Origin: Allorhizobium undicola ORS 992 = ATCC 700741 | Lineage (GTDB): Bacteria > Pseudomonadota > Alphaproteobacteria > Rhizobiales > Rhizobiaceae | Assembly: GCF_000621665.1 (NCBI RefSeq) | Contig: NZ_JHXQ01000009.1 | Location: 62,001-126,000 of the forward strand | Length of the DNA stretch: 64,000 nucleotides | Direction: 5' to 3' | Shown: in pieces, positions 44,162 through 53,300 of the stretch | How positions within the stretch are numbered: the first letter of the stretch is position 1 | Layout: every line of letters begins with the position of its first letter | Made by a program: the position numbers and the translations under genes | The notes under the pieces: model-generated | Seen by the model: the letters and a program-made list of their open reading frames with translations, nothing else | Told to the model about the DNA's origin: nothing | Databases searched by the model: none

Positions 44162-44848
44162 TCATGGACGCCCGGCCTTTGCGCCATAGGCGGCCAGGAA
44201 GACGGCAATGCCGCTGTCAACGCAGGCGATAATCTCTTCCTCAGGGGGGCGGGTCGCCATTTCCCCGAAAAGTTTCAGCTTGAAATAGGCTCCCGTTGAC
44301 AATTCGATGAACTGCCGCGAGGCAATTTCGAGATCGTCGATGACGAGCAGGCCGAGCGCGCATTGACGCGCCAGAAATTCGATGAGGACGGTGCGGGCAT
44401 TGGCGGGACTGCTGGCGAAAAAGCTCTGACAGAGTCCGGGCATCCGGTCCACCACCCCCAGCACCGTGCGAAGGGCCAGGATGAAATCGGTATCGACGAT
44501 CTGGTGCACGAAAGCGACGCCATAGTCGTGCAGGGCGGCCGCCGTGTCGGTGCGACCGGCCATAATATCGCGCAGCGAACTGGCAAACAGACCTTTCTCC
44601 CGCTCGATCAATGCGCTGAACAGGTCTTCCTTATTTTGAAAGTAGACATAGATAGTCCCTTTGGAAACGCCGGCCTCGCGCGTGATGTCGTTCATGCTCG
44701 CGGCGTCGAAGCCGAATTTCATGAAAGCGCGTTTGGCGCCGTCGATGATCTGCTCGCGCTTGGCCGGATCCTCGCCTGCGGCAAAGCGACCGGCGGTGCT
44801 GCGGAAGGTGTCGTCGGTGCAGTGTGGTTTTTGGGTATCGCTTTTCAT
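44162..44848 (-). CDS. TetR family transcriptional regulator of the EmrAB locus
   Basis: A 228-residue regulator. Its DNA-binding domain has KREQIIDGAKRAFMKFGFDA and MNDITREAGVSKGTIYVYFQ, followed by NKEDLFSALIERE (about 35-90), the classical TetR pattern. The variable C-terminal ligand domain has features of the AcrR_C type (LEIASRQFIELSTGAYFKLK). Divergent from emrA with a palindromic operator between them, so it most likely represses the efflux genes and itself. ATG 44848 is chosen over the open extension to 44881. Confidence 0.92.
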   Translation of the reverse strand: MKSDTQKPHCTDDTFRSTAGRFAAGEDPAKREQIIDGAKRAFMKFGFDAASMNDITREAGVSKGTIYVYFQNKEDLFSALIEREKGLFASSLRDIMAGRTDTAAALHDYGVAFVHQIVDTDFILALRTVLGVVDRMPGLCQSFFASSPANARTVLIEFLARQCALGLLVIDDLEIASRQFIELSTGAYFKLKLFGEMATRPPEEEIIACVDSGIAVFLAAYGAKAGRP

Positions 44849-44928
44849 GCGTGATCCGAAAATTAACCGTCGCGGGTGCAATGCATCATTTGAGGCTTGA
44901 TATGCGACATGAAAGGGCCTATGTCAAA

Positions 44929-44951
44929 TCGAACCGAACGGTTCCGTTCGA
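44929..44951. promoter_or_regulatory. Candidate TetR operator upstream of emrA
   Basis: Nested inverted repeat: outer TCGAAC (44929-44934)/GTTCGA (44946-44951) and inner GAAC (44936-44939)/GTTC (44941-44944), total 23 bases. It is 34 bases before the emrA ATG and 81 bases before the regulator ATG, as expected for an autoregulated divergent locus. Confidence 0.75.
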
Positions 44952-44984
44952 TAAGCTCCAATTTCAAGGTCATGGGAAGGCAAA

Positions 44985-46211
44985 ATGTCTGTCTCGCCAC
45001 GCAAGGGCGCGATCCGCGCCGTAGATACAACGGAAGAGCCCTCCATGGCTGAGGATGCAGTCTCGAACCTGCGCACCGGCGACGCCGCCGAGGGGCGCAC
45101 GCAGCAGGCTGAAGCCAAGGCCGAGGGCAAGACGGGTGCGGTTGGCCGCCCCGCATCCGGCGCAAAGAAGCGTCGTGGTCTGGTGCTGCCCATCATCGGC
45201 CTCCTCGTTCTGGCCGGTGGCGGCTATTACGGCTATAACTGGTGGACGGAAGGTCGCTTCCTCGTTTCCACCGACGATGCCTATATCGGTGGCGATATTG
45301 CCGTGATCTCGCCGAAGGTCACAGGCTATGTCAGCGCGGTGCCGGTCAAGGAAAACCAGGAGGTCAAGGCTGGCGACGTGCTGGTGACGCTGGATGACGG
45401 CGATTATCGCATTGCGCTGGATCAGGCCCGCAGCGAGCTTGCCACGCAAAAGCTGACGGTCAGCCGCATCGATGCCCAGATCAAGGGCGGCGAAGCCTCG
45501 CTGGAGCAGGCACGCGCCCAGAAGCTGGCCTATGACGCCACGCTGCAACAGGCAGAGCTGAACTTCAAGCGTATCACCGATCTTCAGGCGCAATCGGTTG
45601 TGTCGCGCGCTGAACTGGATACAGCAACCTCGACGCTTGCCACCTCCAAGGCCAATGTCGCGGCCTCCATTGCCTCCATTGCCTCCGCGCAGGCTGCGGT
45701 GGATGTCTTGCGTGCCCAGCGCGACGAGGCAGAATCCGGCATCCGCACCTCCGAAATTGCCGTGCAGAAGGCAGAGCGCGACCTGAGCTTCACCGTGCTG
45801 CGGGCGCCCTATGATGGCGTTGTCGGCAATCTTGGCGTTCAGGTGGGCGATCTCGTTTCCAGCGGCAAGCGTCTGGCAGCGCTTGTGCCGGTGCACGATC
45901 TTTATATCGATGCCAATTTCAAGGAAACGCAGATCGCCGATATCAAACCCGGCGCCAAGGCCCGGCTGCATGTCGATGCCTATGGCGATAAACCGCTGGA
46001 AGGCACGGTGGTGTCTCTGGCTCCGGGTTCGGGTGCGGTCTTCTCCGTGCTGCCGCCGGAAAATGCCACGGGCAATTTCACCAAGGTCATCCAGCGCCTG
46101 CCGGTGCGTATCGCCATTCCGGCAGACGCGCTGAAGGAAGGGCATCTGCGCGCCGGCCTGAGCGTGGTCGTCGATGTGGATACCCGCTCCGGTAACGACG
46201 CGGCCCGATAA
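44985..46211 (+). CDS. Multidrug efflux membrane fusion protein, EmrA/HlyD family
   Basis: A 408-residue periplasmic adaptor. An Ala/Glu/Lys-rich cytoplasmic tail of about 60 residues precedes one transmembrane helix (about 64-84), then the EmrA pattern STDDAYIGGDIAVISPKVTG and VKENQEVKAGDVLVTLDDGD (lipoyl half), a coiled coil (about 145-250) and the second lipoyl half LRAPYDGVVGNLGVQVGDLV, with IDANFKETQIADIKPG. It works with the MFS pump encoded downstream and an outer-membrane channel not seen here. GGGAAGG precedes the ATG. Confidence 0.93.
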   Translation: MSVSPRKGAIRAVDTTEEPSMAEDAVSNLRTGDAAEGRTQQAEAKAEGKTGAVGRPASGAKKRRGLVLPIIGLLVLAGGGYYGYNWWTEGRFLVSTDDAYIGGDIAVISPKVTGYVSAVPVKENQEVKAGDVLVTLDDGDYRIALDQARSELATQKLTVSRIDAQIKGGEASLEQARAQKLAYDATLQQAELNFKRITDLQAQSVVSRAELDTATSTLATSKANVAASIASIASAQAAVDVLRAQRDEAESGIRTSEIAVQKAERDLSFTVLRAPYDGVVGNLGVQVGDLVSSGKRLAALVPVHDLYIDANFKETQIADIKPGAKARLHVDAYGDKPLEGTVVSLAPGSGAVFSVLPPENATGNFTKVIQRLPVRIAIPADALKEGHLRAGLSVVVDVDTRSGNDAAR

Positions 46212-46218
46212 TGCGCGG

Positions 46219-46241
46219 GCCGGAGCTTCCGCTCCGGCTTT
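46219..46241 (+). terminator. Terminator-like hairpin between emrA and emrB
   Basis: GCCGGAGC (46219-46226), loop TTCC, GCTCCGGC (46231-46238), then TTT. It sits 8 bases after the emrA stop, with 250 further bases before emrB. It may reduce read-through into the pump gene, so emrB may need its own promoter in 46242-46488, where I see no clear one. Confidence 0.5.
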
Positions 46242-46488
46242 GCGCTCTGCATCGGTCCACGCGCAGGCATTTGCCGCCACTGGGTCCGATGCGCCCCTTT
46301 TCAGGTGGCGACCCCTTTTACGGCGCCACGAATGGATGCTGCATCCTCCCGCCGAGGCCTCCGATTGCCCGGCGGGCTGCGCGTCCGGTTTGCGAAAATC
46401 ATGGTTTCGCCTCGCAGGAGCGCGAATTTCAACAGACCCAAAGGCCCGATGCCGTTATGGCAGGCGGGGAAGGACGAGAGGCACCGTC

Positions 46489-48063
46489 ATGGCCGCCACC
46501 GCAACAGACGCCGCAGATGCGGCACCCGACAGCATCAGCCCCCGCCGGATGATTGCCTTCATGGCAATGGTCTTCGGCATGTTCATGGCCATTCTCGACA
46601 TTCAGATCGTTTCCGCCTCGCTTTCTGAAATTCAGGCGGGTCTTGGGGCCGGGTCGGAAGAGGTTGCCTGGGTGCAGACGGCCTATCTCATCGCCGAGGT
46701 TATCATGATCCCGCTTTCCGGGATCCTGGCGCGCATTCTCTCGACGCGGGTGCTGTTTGCCTGTGCGGCGGCGGGCTTCACCATGTCCAGCGCGCTTGCC
46801 GCGACCGCCGCCAATATCGAGCAGATGATCGTTTACCGCGCCATTCAGGGCTTCATTGGCGGCGGCATGATCCCTTCGGTCTTTGCCGCGGCGTTCACGA
46901 TCTTTCCGCCCTCCAAGCGGTCCATGGTGTCGCCGCTGATCGGGCTGGTGGCCACCCTTGCGCCCACCATCGGCCCGACCATCGGTGGCTATCTCAGTCA
47001 TGCCATGTCCTGGCACTGGCTGTTTCTGGTCAATGTCGGGCCGGGCATCGTGGTAACGATCCTGACCTGGACCTATATCGATTTCGACAAGCCGGACCGC
47101 TCGCTGATCGATACCTTCGACTGGACCGGGCTGATCTCCATGGCCGTTTTTCTCGGCTCGATGGAATATGTGCTGGAAGAAGGCAACAACAAGGACTGGT
47201 TCAGCGACGAGCGGATCGTCTACGGCGCCATTGCCATGGTGATCGGCGGGGTGATCTTTTTCTGGCGGGCCTTTAGCGCCAAGGTGCCGGTGGTGGATCT
47301 CAGGGCCTTTGCCAACCGCAACTTTGCCTTCGGCTCGCTGTTTTCCTTCGTCATGGGCATTGGCCTTTATGGTCTCACCTATCTCTACCCGCTCTATCTT
47401 TCGCGGGTGCGCGGCTATGACAGCCTGATGATCGGCGAAACCATGTTCGTGTCGGGCCTTGCCATGTTTCTGACCGCGCCCGTGGCCGGGCGGCTTTCGG
47501 CAAAGGTCGATCCGCGCATGATGATGGCCGCAGGCTTCATTGGTTTCGGGGTTGGCACCTACATGATCTCCGGCCTCAATCAGGATTGGGATTTCTGGGA
47601 ACTGCTGGTGCCGCAGATCCTGCGCGGCTGCTCGCTGATGATCTGCATGGTGCCGATCAACAACATCGCGCTTGGCACCCTGCCGCCGGAGCGTATCAAG
47701 AATGCCTCCGGCCTTTACAACCTGACGCGAAATCTGGGCGGTGCCGTGGGTCTGGCGATCATCAACACGCTTCTGACGCAGCGCACCGACAATCACTACG
47801 CCCGCATTGTCGAACATGTCACCTGGAGCAATCCCAAGGCGCTGGATTGGCTGGACACGGTCGGCTCCGCCTATACTGCCGCCGGGTTTGATGGCGAAGC
47901 GGTCGCCCTGAAAAAGATGGCGGGCATTGTTTCGCAACAGGCCTGGATCATGTCCTTCATCGATGTGTTCATGGGCTTGACCGTGCTGTTCGGCATTCTG
48001 GCGCTGATGACGGTGATGATCAAAAAGCCGCAGGCCGTGGCACCCGCCGATGCGGGCCACTGA
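46489..48063 (+). CDS. MFS multidrug efflux pump, EmrB/QacA (DHA2) type
   Basis: A 524-residue, 14-helix major facilitator. The start region MIAFMAMVFGMFMAILDIQI is followed by motif A/D1-like elements, EEVAWVQTAYLIAEVIMIPL, RAIQGFIGGGMIPSVF and the motif-C-like GLVATLAPTIGPTIGGYL (antiporter motif). Length and the SWHWLFLVNV loop are typical of the EmrB group. It exports drugs or other lipophilic compounds in exchange for protons with EmrA. ATG 46489 has GAGAGGC upstream; the frame is open to 46174 over emrA. Confidence 0.94.
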   Translation: MAATATDAADAAPDSISPRRMIAFMAMVFGMFMAILDIQIVSASLSEIQAGLGAGSEEVAWVQTAYLIAEVIMIPLSGILARILSTRVLFACAAAGFTMSSALAATAANIEQMIVYRAIQGFIGGGMIPSVFAAAFTIFPPSKRSMVSPLIGLVATLAPTIGPTIGGYLSHAMSWHWLFLVNVGPGIVVTILTWTYIDFDKPDRSLIDTFDWTGLISMAVFLGSMEYVLEEGNNKDWFSDERIVYGAIAMVIGGVIFFWRAFSAKVPVVDLRAFANRNFAFGSLFSFVMGIGLYGLTYLYPLYLSRVRGYDSLMIGETMFVSGLAMFLTAPVAGRLSAKVDPRMMMAAGFIGFGVGTYMISGLNQDWDFWELLVPQILRGCSLMICMVPINNIALGTLPPERIKNASGLYNLTRNLGGAVGLAIINTLLTQRTDNHYARIVEHVTWSNPKALDWLDTVGSAYTAAGFDGEAVALKKMAGIVSQQAWIMSFIDVFMGLTVLFGILALMTVMIKKPQAVAPADAGH

Positions 48064-48120
48064 TTAGCGCCACTGTTTCCGTCGGGTGGCTTCCGCCACC
48101 CTCTCGATAAACCTTCCGGG

Positions 48121-48153
48121 CCGTCACGTTCCTCCAGGCGTGGCGGCTTTTTC
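48121..48153 (+). terminator. Rho-independent terminator after the EmrAB genes
   Basis: CCGTCACG (48121-48128) and CGTGGCGG (48139-48146) form a stem with one mismatch, followed by CTTTTTCG. A second small hairpin, GGGTGG/CCACCC at about 48084-48101, lies just upstream. Confidence 0.7.
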
Positions 48154-48164
48154 GTATTGCGCAA

Positions 48165-48190
48165 AAATTTGAGGTACGTACATCAAATTT
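48165..48190. promoter_or_regulatory. Palindromic operator of the LacI-type regulator
   Basis: AAATTTGA (48165-48172), GG, central TACGTA (48175-48180), CA, TCAAATTT (48183-48190): a 26-base near-perfect palindrome with a central CG step, as LacI-family sites have. It is 51 bases upstream of the regulator start and most likely controls the whole sugar operon by autoregulation. Confidence 0.75.
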
Positions 48191-48240
48191 CGGTTTACCC
48201 GGTGCGGGTCTCGGGCTAAAAGCAGGGCGCAGGAGGATGC

Positions 48241-49257
48241 ATGAAGCCCACCGTTCACGATATTGCCGCGCAGGCAGGCGTTAGCCTTGCAACGGTTGAT
48301 CGCGTTTTGAACGCCCGCCCAGGCGTGCGCGCCGCCACCCGAGAAAAGGTGGAGAAGGCTATTGCGGCGCTGGGGTATGTTCGGGATGTGTCCGCCGCCA
48401 ATCTCGCAAAGGGCAGGGTCTATCGTTTCGTGTTTCTCCTGCCCGACAATGACAACAGCTTCATGCGGCTTTTGCGGGCGGAAGTTTCGGAGGCTGCGGC
48501 GCGTGCCGCCCGCGAGCGTATCCAGATCGAATGCCGGACCCTGCCGCCCTTCGACGCGCAGGCGCTGGTTGCGGCGCTGACGCGGCTTGGCGCAGAAAAG
48601 CCGGATGGTGTGGCGCTGGTGGCCGTGGACGATCCATGCGTCGGGCTGGCTGTGGCGGAGCTGGCCGAGGCGGGGATTGCCGTCGTGACGCTGGTCTCGG
48701 ACCTGCCGGGGTCACGCCGCAACCATTTTGCGGGGATCGACAATCATGCCGCCGGGCGAACGGCGGCGAGCCTGCTGGGGCGCTTTCTGGAAACAGGACC
48801 TGGCGAGATCGCCATCATCGCGGGTTCGCTGCTGGTGCGGGACCATCGCGAGCGGGCCGAAGGCTTTCAGGCGGTAATGCGGGCTGACTTTCCGCATCTT
48901 TCCCTGCGGCCCGTGCTGGAAGGCCGCGACGAGCCCGAACGGGTGGCGGCGCTGGTGACGGCGCTGCTTGCCGAGCGGCCAGCGCTTGCCGGAATTTACA
49001 GTCTGGGCGCGGGCAATCGCGGTCTGTTGCGCGCCCTTGGCAGCGGCGTGCGGCCGGCAATCATCGTTCACGAGCTGACGCCGACGAGCCGCGAAGCCCT
49101 GCAAGCCGGGCTGATCGACGCGGTTCTCAACCAGGATGCCGGGCATGAGGTGCGCAGCGCCATCCGGGTTTTGAAGGCGCTGGCCGATGGCGCTGCCGTG
49201 GTGGCGGGGCAGGAGCGCATCCGTATTGAAATTTTCCTGAAGGACAACCTGCCCTGA
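48241..49257 (+). CDS. LacI family transcriptional regulator of the xylose operon
   Basis: A 338-residue regulator. Residues 1-60 are the LacI DNA-binding domain: TVHDIAAQAGVSLATVDRVL and NARPGVRAATREKVEKAI with a hinge AANLAKGR. The rest is a periplasmic-binding-protein-like domain (FLLPDNDNSFMRLLRAEVSE; LVSDLPGSRRNHFAGIDNHA; IVHELTPTSREALQAGLID), resembling the subgroup that senses sugars such as xylose or rhamnose. AGGAGG precedes the ATG. xylB begins 19 bases downstream, so it is the first gene of its own regulated operon. Confidence 0.92.
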   Translation: MKPTVHDIAAQAGVSLATVDRVLNARPGVRAATREKVEKAIAALGYVRDVSAANLAKGRVYRFVFLLPDNDNSFMRLLRAEVSEAAARAARERIQIECRTLPPFDAQALVAALTRLGAEKPDGVALVAVDDPCVGLAVAELAEAGIAVVTLVSDLPGSRRNHFAGIDNHAAGRTAASLLGRFLETGPGEIAIIAGSLLVRDHRERAEGFQAVMRADFPHLSLRPVLEGRDEPERVAALVTALLAERPALAGIYSLGAGNRGLLRALGSGVRPAIIVHELTPTSREALQAGLIDAVLNQDAGHEVRSAIRVLKALADGAAVVAGQERIRIEIFLKDNLP

Positions 49258-49276
49258 AGCGGCATGGAGGAGCTTT

Positions 49277-50722
49277 ATGTATCTAGGGATTGATCTTGGC
49301 ACATCCGGGGTAAAGGCCATGCTGATCGATGACGATCAACAGGTGATCGGCTCCGGCCACGGCGCGCTCACCGTCGAGCGCCCGTATTCCGGCTGGTCGG
49401 AGCAGAAGCCGGATGACTGGATTGCCGCGACCGGCAAGGCCATCGCCGCGCTCAAGGCGAATTTCCCGCGCGAGCTTGCCGCCGTCAAGGGCATTGGCCT
49501 TTCCGGCCACATGCATGGCGCAACGCTGATCGATGCCGGCGACAAGGTGCTGCGGCCCTGCATTTTATGGAACGATACCCGCGCGCATCGCGAGGCCGCC
49601 CAACTCGATGCCGATCCGCGCTTTCGCAGCCTCACTGGCAATATCGTCTTTCCGGGCTTTACCGCGCCCAAGCTTCTGTGGGTCAGGAACAACGAGCCGG
49701 AGATTTTTGCGAAGATCGGCAAGGTTCTGTTGCCCAAGGATTATCTCAGGCTCTGGCTGACGGGTGACTATCTCTCCGACATGTCGGATGCGGCCGGCAC
49801 ATCGTGGCTGGATACAGGCAAGCGGGCATGGTCTGCGGACCTTCTGGCCGCAACCGATCTCGGCGAAAACCAGATGCCGGGGCTGGTGGAAGGCACGCAG
49901 CAGGCCGGAAAACTGCGCCCCGCCCTTGCCGCCGAATGGGGCATGGGTGATGTGGTTGTGGCCGGTGGGGCGGGCGACAACGCGGCATCGGCCTGCGGCA
50001 TGGGCACGGTGCGGCAAGGTTCGGCCTTCGTTTCGCTCGGCACGTCGGGTGTTCTGTTTGCCGCCAATGACGCCTATCTGCCAAAGCCGGAAAGTGCCGT
50101 TCACGCCTTCTGCCATGCGCTGCCCGCCACCTGGCACCAGATGGGCGTCATTCTCTCGGCCACCGACGCGCTGAACTGGCTTTGCGGCGTGACCGGCAAG
50201 ACGGCGGGAGAGTTGACCGGCGAATTGGGCGATGATCTCAAATCCCCGAGCGGCGTCACCTTCCTGCCCTATCTCTCCGGCGAGCGCACGCCGCATAACG
50301 ATGCCGCCATTCGCGGCGCCTTCATCGGCCTTGGCCACGATTCGAACCGGGCGGTGCTGACGCAGGCCGTGCTGGAGGGCGTGGCTTTCGCCATTCGCGA
50401 CAGTCTTGAAGCGCTGAAGGCGGCGGGCACCACGCTGTCACGGGTCACGGCAATCGGCGGCGGCTCGCGGTCGCGCTACTGGCTGTCTTCCATTGCCACG
50501 GCGCTTGGCATTGCGGTGGATATTCCAGCCGACGGCGATTTCGGCGCAGCCTTCGGGGCGGCCCGACTTGGCCTGATTGCCGCAACGGGAGCCGATCCGC
50601 ATTCCGTTTTGACCGCCCCGCAGACCGAAGCCGTGGTGGAGCCGCAGGCCGCCCATGCCGAGGCCTATGAAGCGGCCTATCAGCGCTACCGGGCGCTCTA
50701 TCCAGCCATCCGATCCCTTTGA
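49277..50722 (+). CDS. xylB: Xylulokinase
   Basis: A 481-residue FGGY-family sugar kinase that phosphorylates D-xylulose to xylulose 5-phosphate. Signatures: [19 protein letters not shown] (ATP-binding, N-terminus), [10 protein letters not shown] and [12 protein letters not shown] (substrate region, about 75-110), [16 protein letters not shown] (about 235) and [18 protein letters not shown] (about 391). GGAGG precedes the ATG, which lies 19 bases after the regulator stop; xylA follows after 28 bases. Confidence 0.95.
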   Translation: MYLGIDLGTSGVKAMLIDDDQQVIGSGHGALTVERPYSGWSEQKPDDWIAATGKAIAALKANFPRELAAVKGIGLSGHMHGATLIDAGDKVLRPCILWNDTRAHREAAQLDADPRFRSLTGNIVFPGFTAPKLLWVRNNEPEIFAKIGKVLLPKDYLRLWLTGDYLSDMSDAAGTSWLDTGKRAWSADLLAATDLGENQMPGLVEGTQQAGKLRPALAAEWGMGDVVVAGGAGDNAASACGMGTVRQGSAFVSLGTSGVLFAANDAYLPKPESAVHAFCHALPATWHQMGVILSATDALNWLCGVTGKTAGELTGELGDDLKSPSGVTFLPYLSGERTPHNDAAIRGAFIGLGHDSNRAVLTQAVLEGVAFAIRDSLEALKAAGTTLSRVTAIGGGSRSRYWLSSIATALGIAVDIPADGDFGAAFGAARLGLIAATGADPHSVLTAPQTEAVVEPQAAHAEAYEAAYQRYRALYPAIRSL

Positions 50723-50750
50723 ACGAGTATTTTACGGAGGAACCATTCCC

Positions 50751-52058
50751 ATGACGACAGGCTTTTTCGGCAATCTTTCCAAAATCCGCTATGAAGGCGC
50801 CGATAGCGACAATCCGCTTGCCTTCCGCCACTACAATCCCGACGAAGTGGTTCTGGGCAAACGCATGGAAGATCACCTGCGTTTTGCCGTGGCCTATTGG
50901 CACAGCTTCGTATGGCCCGGCACAGACCCCTTCGGCGGCAATACCTTCGAGCGCCCATGGTTCCGGGACGACATGGCCGCGGCCCGGCTGAAGGCCGATG
51001 TGGCCTTCGAATTCTTCCAGCTTCTCGGCGTGCCCTATTATTGCTTCCACGATGCCGATGTGCGGCCGGAAGGAGCAAGCTTTGCCGAAAACACGAAGAA
51101 CCTGAACGAGATCGTCGATTACTTCGCCGACAAGCAGGCGCAGACCGGCGTCAAGCTGCTGTGGGGCACGGCCAATCTCTTCTCGCATCGCCGCTATATG
51201 TCGGGCGCAGCCACCAATCCGGACCCGGATGTCTTTGCCTTTGCCGCAGCCACGGTCAAAACCTGCATGGACGCCACCCACCGGCTGGGCGGTGAAAACT
51301 ACGTGCTGTGGGGCGGGCGCGAAGGCTATGAAACCCTGCTCAACACCGATCTGAAAAAGGAAATGGACCAGATGGGCCGCTTCCTGAACATGGTGGTGGA
51401 ATACAAGCACAAGATCGGCTTCAAGGGCACGATCCTCATCGAACCGAAGCCGCAGGAACCTTCCAAGCACCAGTATGATTACGATGTCGCCACCGTCTAC
51501 GGCTTCCTCAAATCCTATGGGCTGGAAAAGGAAGTGAAGGTGAATATCGAGCAGGGCCACGCCATTCTTGCCGGGCATACCTTCGAGCATGAGCTGGCGC
51601 TGGCCAATGCGCTGGGCATTTTCGGCTCCATCGACATGAACCGCAACGATTACCAGTCCGGCTGGGATACCGACCAGTTCCCCAACAATGTGCCGGAAAT
51701 GGCGCTGGCCTACTATCAGGTGCTTTCGGGCGGCGGCTTCACCACCGGCGGCACCAATTTCGATGCCAAGCTGCGCCGTCAGTCGCTGGATGCGGAAGAT
51801 CTGCTGATCGGCCATATCGGCGGCATGGATTGCTGCGCCCGTGGCCTGAAGGCCGCCGCCCGAATGATCGAGGACAAGGCGCTTTCCGCCCCGCTGGATG
51901 CCCGCTATGCCGGCTGGCAGAGCGACACGGCCAAGGCCATGCTGACGGGCGAGACCCTGGAAAGCATTGCCGCGCGCGTGGAGAAGGAAAACATCAATCC
52001 GCAGCCGAAATCCGGCAAGCAGGAGTTGCTGGAAAACATCGTCAACAAATACGTCTGA
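50751..52058 (+). CDS. xylA: Xylose isomerase
   Basis: A 435-residue class II xylose isomerase (D-xylose to D-xylulose). Active-site features are present: [13 protein letters not shown] (catalytic His about 100), [20 protein letters not shown] (metal/substrate region), [37 protein letters not shown], and [18 protein letters not shown] (metal ligands) near 310. The start at 50751 has GGAGG; the frame opens to 50655 inside xylB. A hairpin lies downstream (52110-52136), 130 bases before the next gene. Confidence 0.97.
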   Translation: MTTGFFGNLSKIRYEGADSDNPLAFRHYNPDEVVLGKRMEDHLRFAVAYWHSFVWPGTDPFGGNTFERPWFRDDMAAARLKADVAFEFFQLLGVPYYCFHDADVRPEGASFAENTKNLNEIVDYFADKQAQTGVKLLWGTANLFSHRRYMSGAATNPDPDVFAFAAATVKTCMDATHRLGGENYVLWGGREGYETLLNTDLKKEMDQMGRFLNMVVEYKHKIGFKGTILIEPKPQEPSKHQYDYDVATVYGFLKSYGLEKEVKVNIEQGHAILAGHTFEHELALANALGIFGSIDMNRNDYQSGWDTDQFPNNVPEMALAYYQVLSGGGFTTGGTNFDAKLRRQSLDAEDLLIGHIGGMDCCARGLKAAARMIEDKALSAPLDARYAGWQSDTAKAMLTGETLESIAARVEKENINPQPKSGKQELLENIVNKYV

Positions 52059-52109
52059 TCGGATTTTTGTCAGAAAAAATTCGTGGACCCCAACTCTCTC
52101 AAGAGTTCG

Positions 52110-52136
52110 GGCGGCGGGGTGCTTTTCCTCGCCGCC
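52110..52136 (+). terminator. Hairpin between xylA and the isomerase/epimerase gene
   Basis: GGCGGCG (52110-52116) pairs with CGCCGCC (52130-52136) around a 13-base loop, with a smaller AACTCT/AGAGTT hairpin just before it (52092-52107). Only TGTTC follows, so it may be a partial terminator or an mRNA stabiliser within the operon. Confidence 0.5.
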
Positions 52137-52188
52137 TGTTCTTGCTACACCACCTGTAACGTTTCAGTATCTTTGGGAGGAGATAACC

Positions 52189-53241
52189 ATGAAGACGATC
52201 AAGGGGCCGGGCATTTTCCTCGGACAGTTCGCAGGCGATGCCGCGCCTTTCAATTCCTGGGATGGCATTACGAAATGGGCGGCGGAAAAGGGCTATCTGG
52301 GCGTGCAGGTGCCAAGCTGGGCCAGCCAGTTGATCGATCTTGAGCGGGCGGCAGGCTCGAAGGATTATTGCGATGAGTTGGCGGGCATTGCCCGGCAGAA
52401 TGGCGTGGAGATCACCGAGCTTTCCACCCATCTTCAAGGCCAGCTCGTGGCGGTGCATCCCGCCTATGACGAAGCCTTTGACGGTTTTGCGGCACCGCAT
52501 GTGCGCGGCAATCCGAGGGCGCGGCAGGAATGGGCGGTCGATCAGGTGAAATACGCGCTCAAGGCCTCGCGTCATCTGGGCCTTGCCGCCCATGCCACCT
52601 TTTCGGGCGCGCTGGCTTGGCCCTTCATCTATCCCTGGCCGCAGCGTCCGGCGGGTCTTGTGGAAACGGCCTTCGACGAGCTGGCGCGGCGCTGGCAGCC
52701 CATTCTCGATTGCGCCGAGGAGCAGGGCGTGGACATCGCCTATGAAATCCATCCCGGCGAGGACCTGCATGACGGCGTGACTTTCGAGATGTTTCTGGAG
52801 CGCGTCCGGAACCATCCCCGCGCCAACATGCTCTACGATCCGTCCCATTACGTGCTGCAATGCCTGGATTATCTCGATCATCTGGATATTTACAAGGATC
52901 GTATCCGCATGTTCCACGTTAAGGATGCGGAGTTCAACCCCACGGGACGGCAGGGCGTTTATGGCGGCTATCAGGGCTGGGTAAACCGGGCGGGCCGTTT
53001 TCGCTCGCCGGGTGATGGACAGGTGGATTTCGGTGCGATCTTCTCGAAGCTCGCTGCCAATGACTTCGACGGCTGGGCCGTGGTGGAATGGGAATGTGCG
53101 CTGAAACATCCGGAGGATGGCGCAAGGGAAGGGGCGGAGTTCGTGAAGGCGCATATCATTCGGGTGACGGATCATGCCTTCGATGATTTCGCCGCAAGCG
53201 GCACGGACGAGGCGGCCAACCGCCGGATGCTGGGTCTTTGA
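52189..53241 (+). CDS. Sugar phosphate isomerase/epimerase family protein (TIM barrel)
   Basis: A 350-residue xylose-isomerase-like TIM-barrel (AP endonuclease 2 superfamily). Barrel-strand and metal-ligand segments: WAAEKGYLGVQVPSW, GVEITELSTHLQGQLVAVHP, IAYEIHPGEDLHDGVTFEMF (Glu/His ligands), NMLYDPSHYVLQ and RIRMFHVKDAEFNPTGRQG. Such proteins isomerise or epimerise keto-sugars; with the neighbouring dehydrogenase they often form a catabolic pair for unusual sugars or oxidised glucosides. GGGAGGAG precedes the ATG. The substrate is unknown. Confidence 0.9.
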   Translation: MKTIKGPGIFLGQFAGDAAPFNSWDGITKWAAEKGYLGVQVPSWASQLIDLERAAGSKDYCDELAGIARQNGVEITELSTHLQGQLVAVHPAYDEAFDGFAAPHVRGNPRARQEWAVDQVKYALKASRHLGLAAHATFSGALAWPFIYPWPQRPAGLVETAFDELARRWQPILDCAEEQGVDIAYEIHPGEDLHDGVTFEMFLERVRNHPRANMLYDPSHYVLQCLDYLDHLDIYKDRIRMFHVKDAEFNPTGRQGVYGGYQGWVNRAGRFRSPGDGQVDFGAIFSKLAANDFDGWAVVEWECALKHPEDGAREGAEFVKAHIIRVTDHAFDDFAASGTDEAANRRMLGL

Positions 53242-53300
53242 GGACGTGGCCCGCCATTGGCGGGCCGCAATGCGCATGACGAATTCAGGGAGAGCTTTTC

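Noticed and set aside
46429-48060. 543-codon minus-strand frame opposite the EmrB gene
   Set aside because: Very hydrophilic His/Arg/Gly-rich translation typical of an antisense shadow; the MFS protein on the plus strand is clear.
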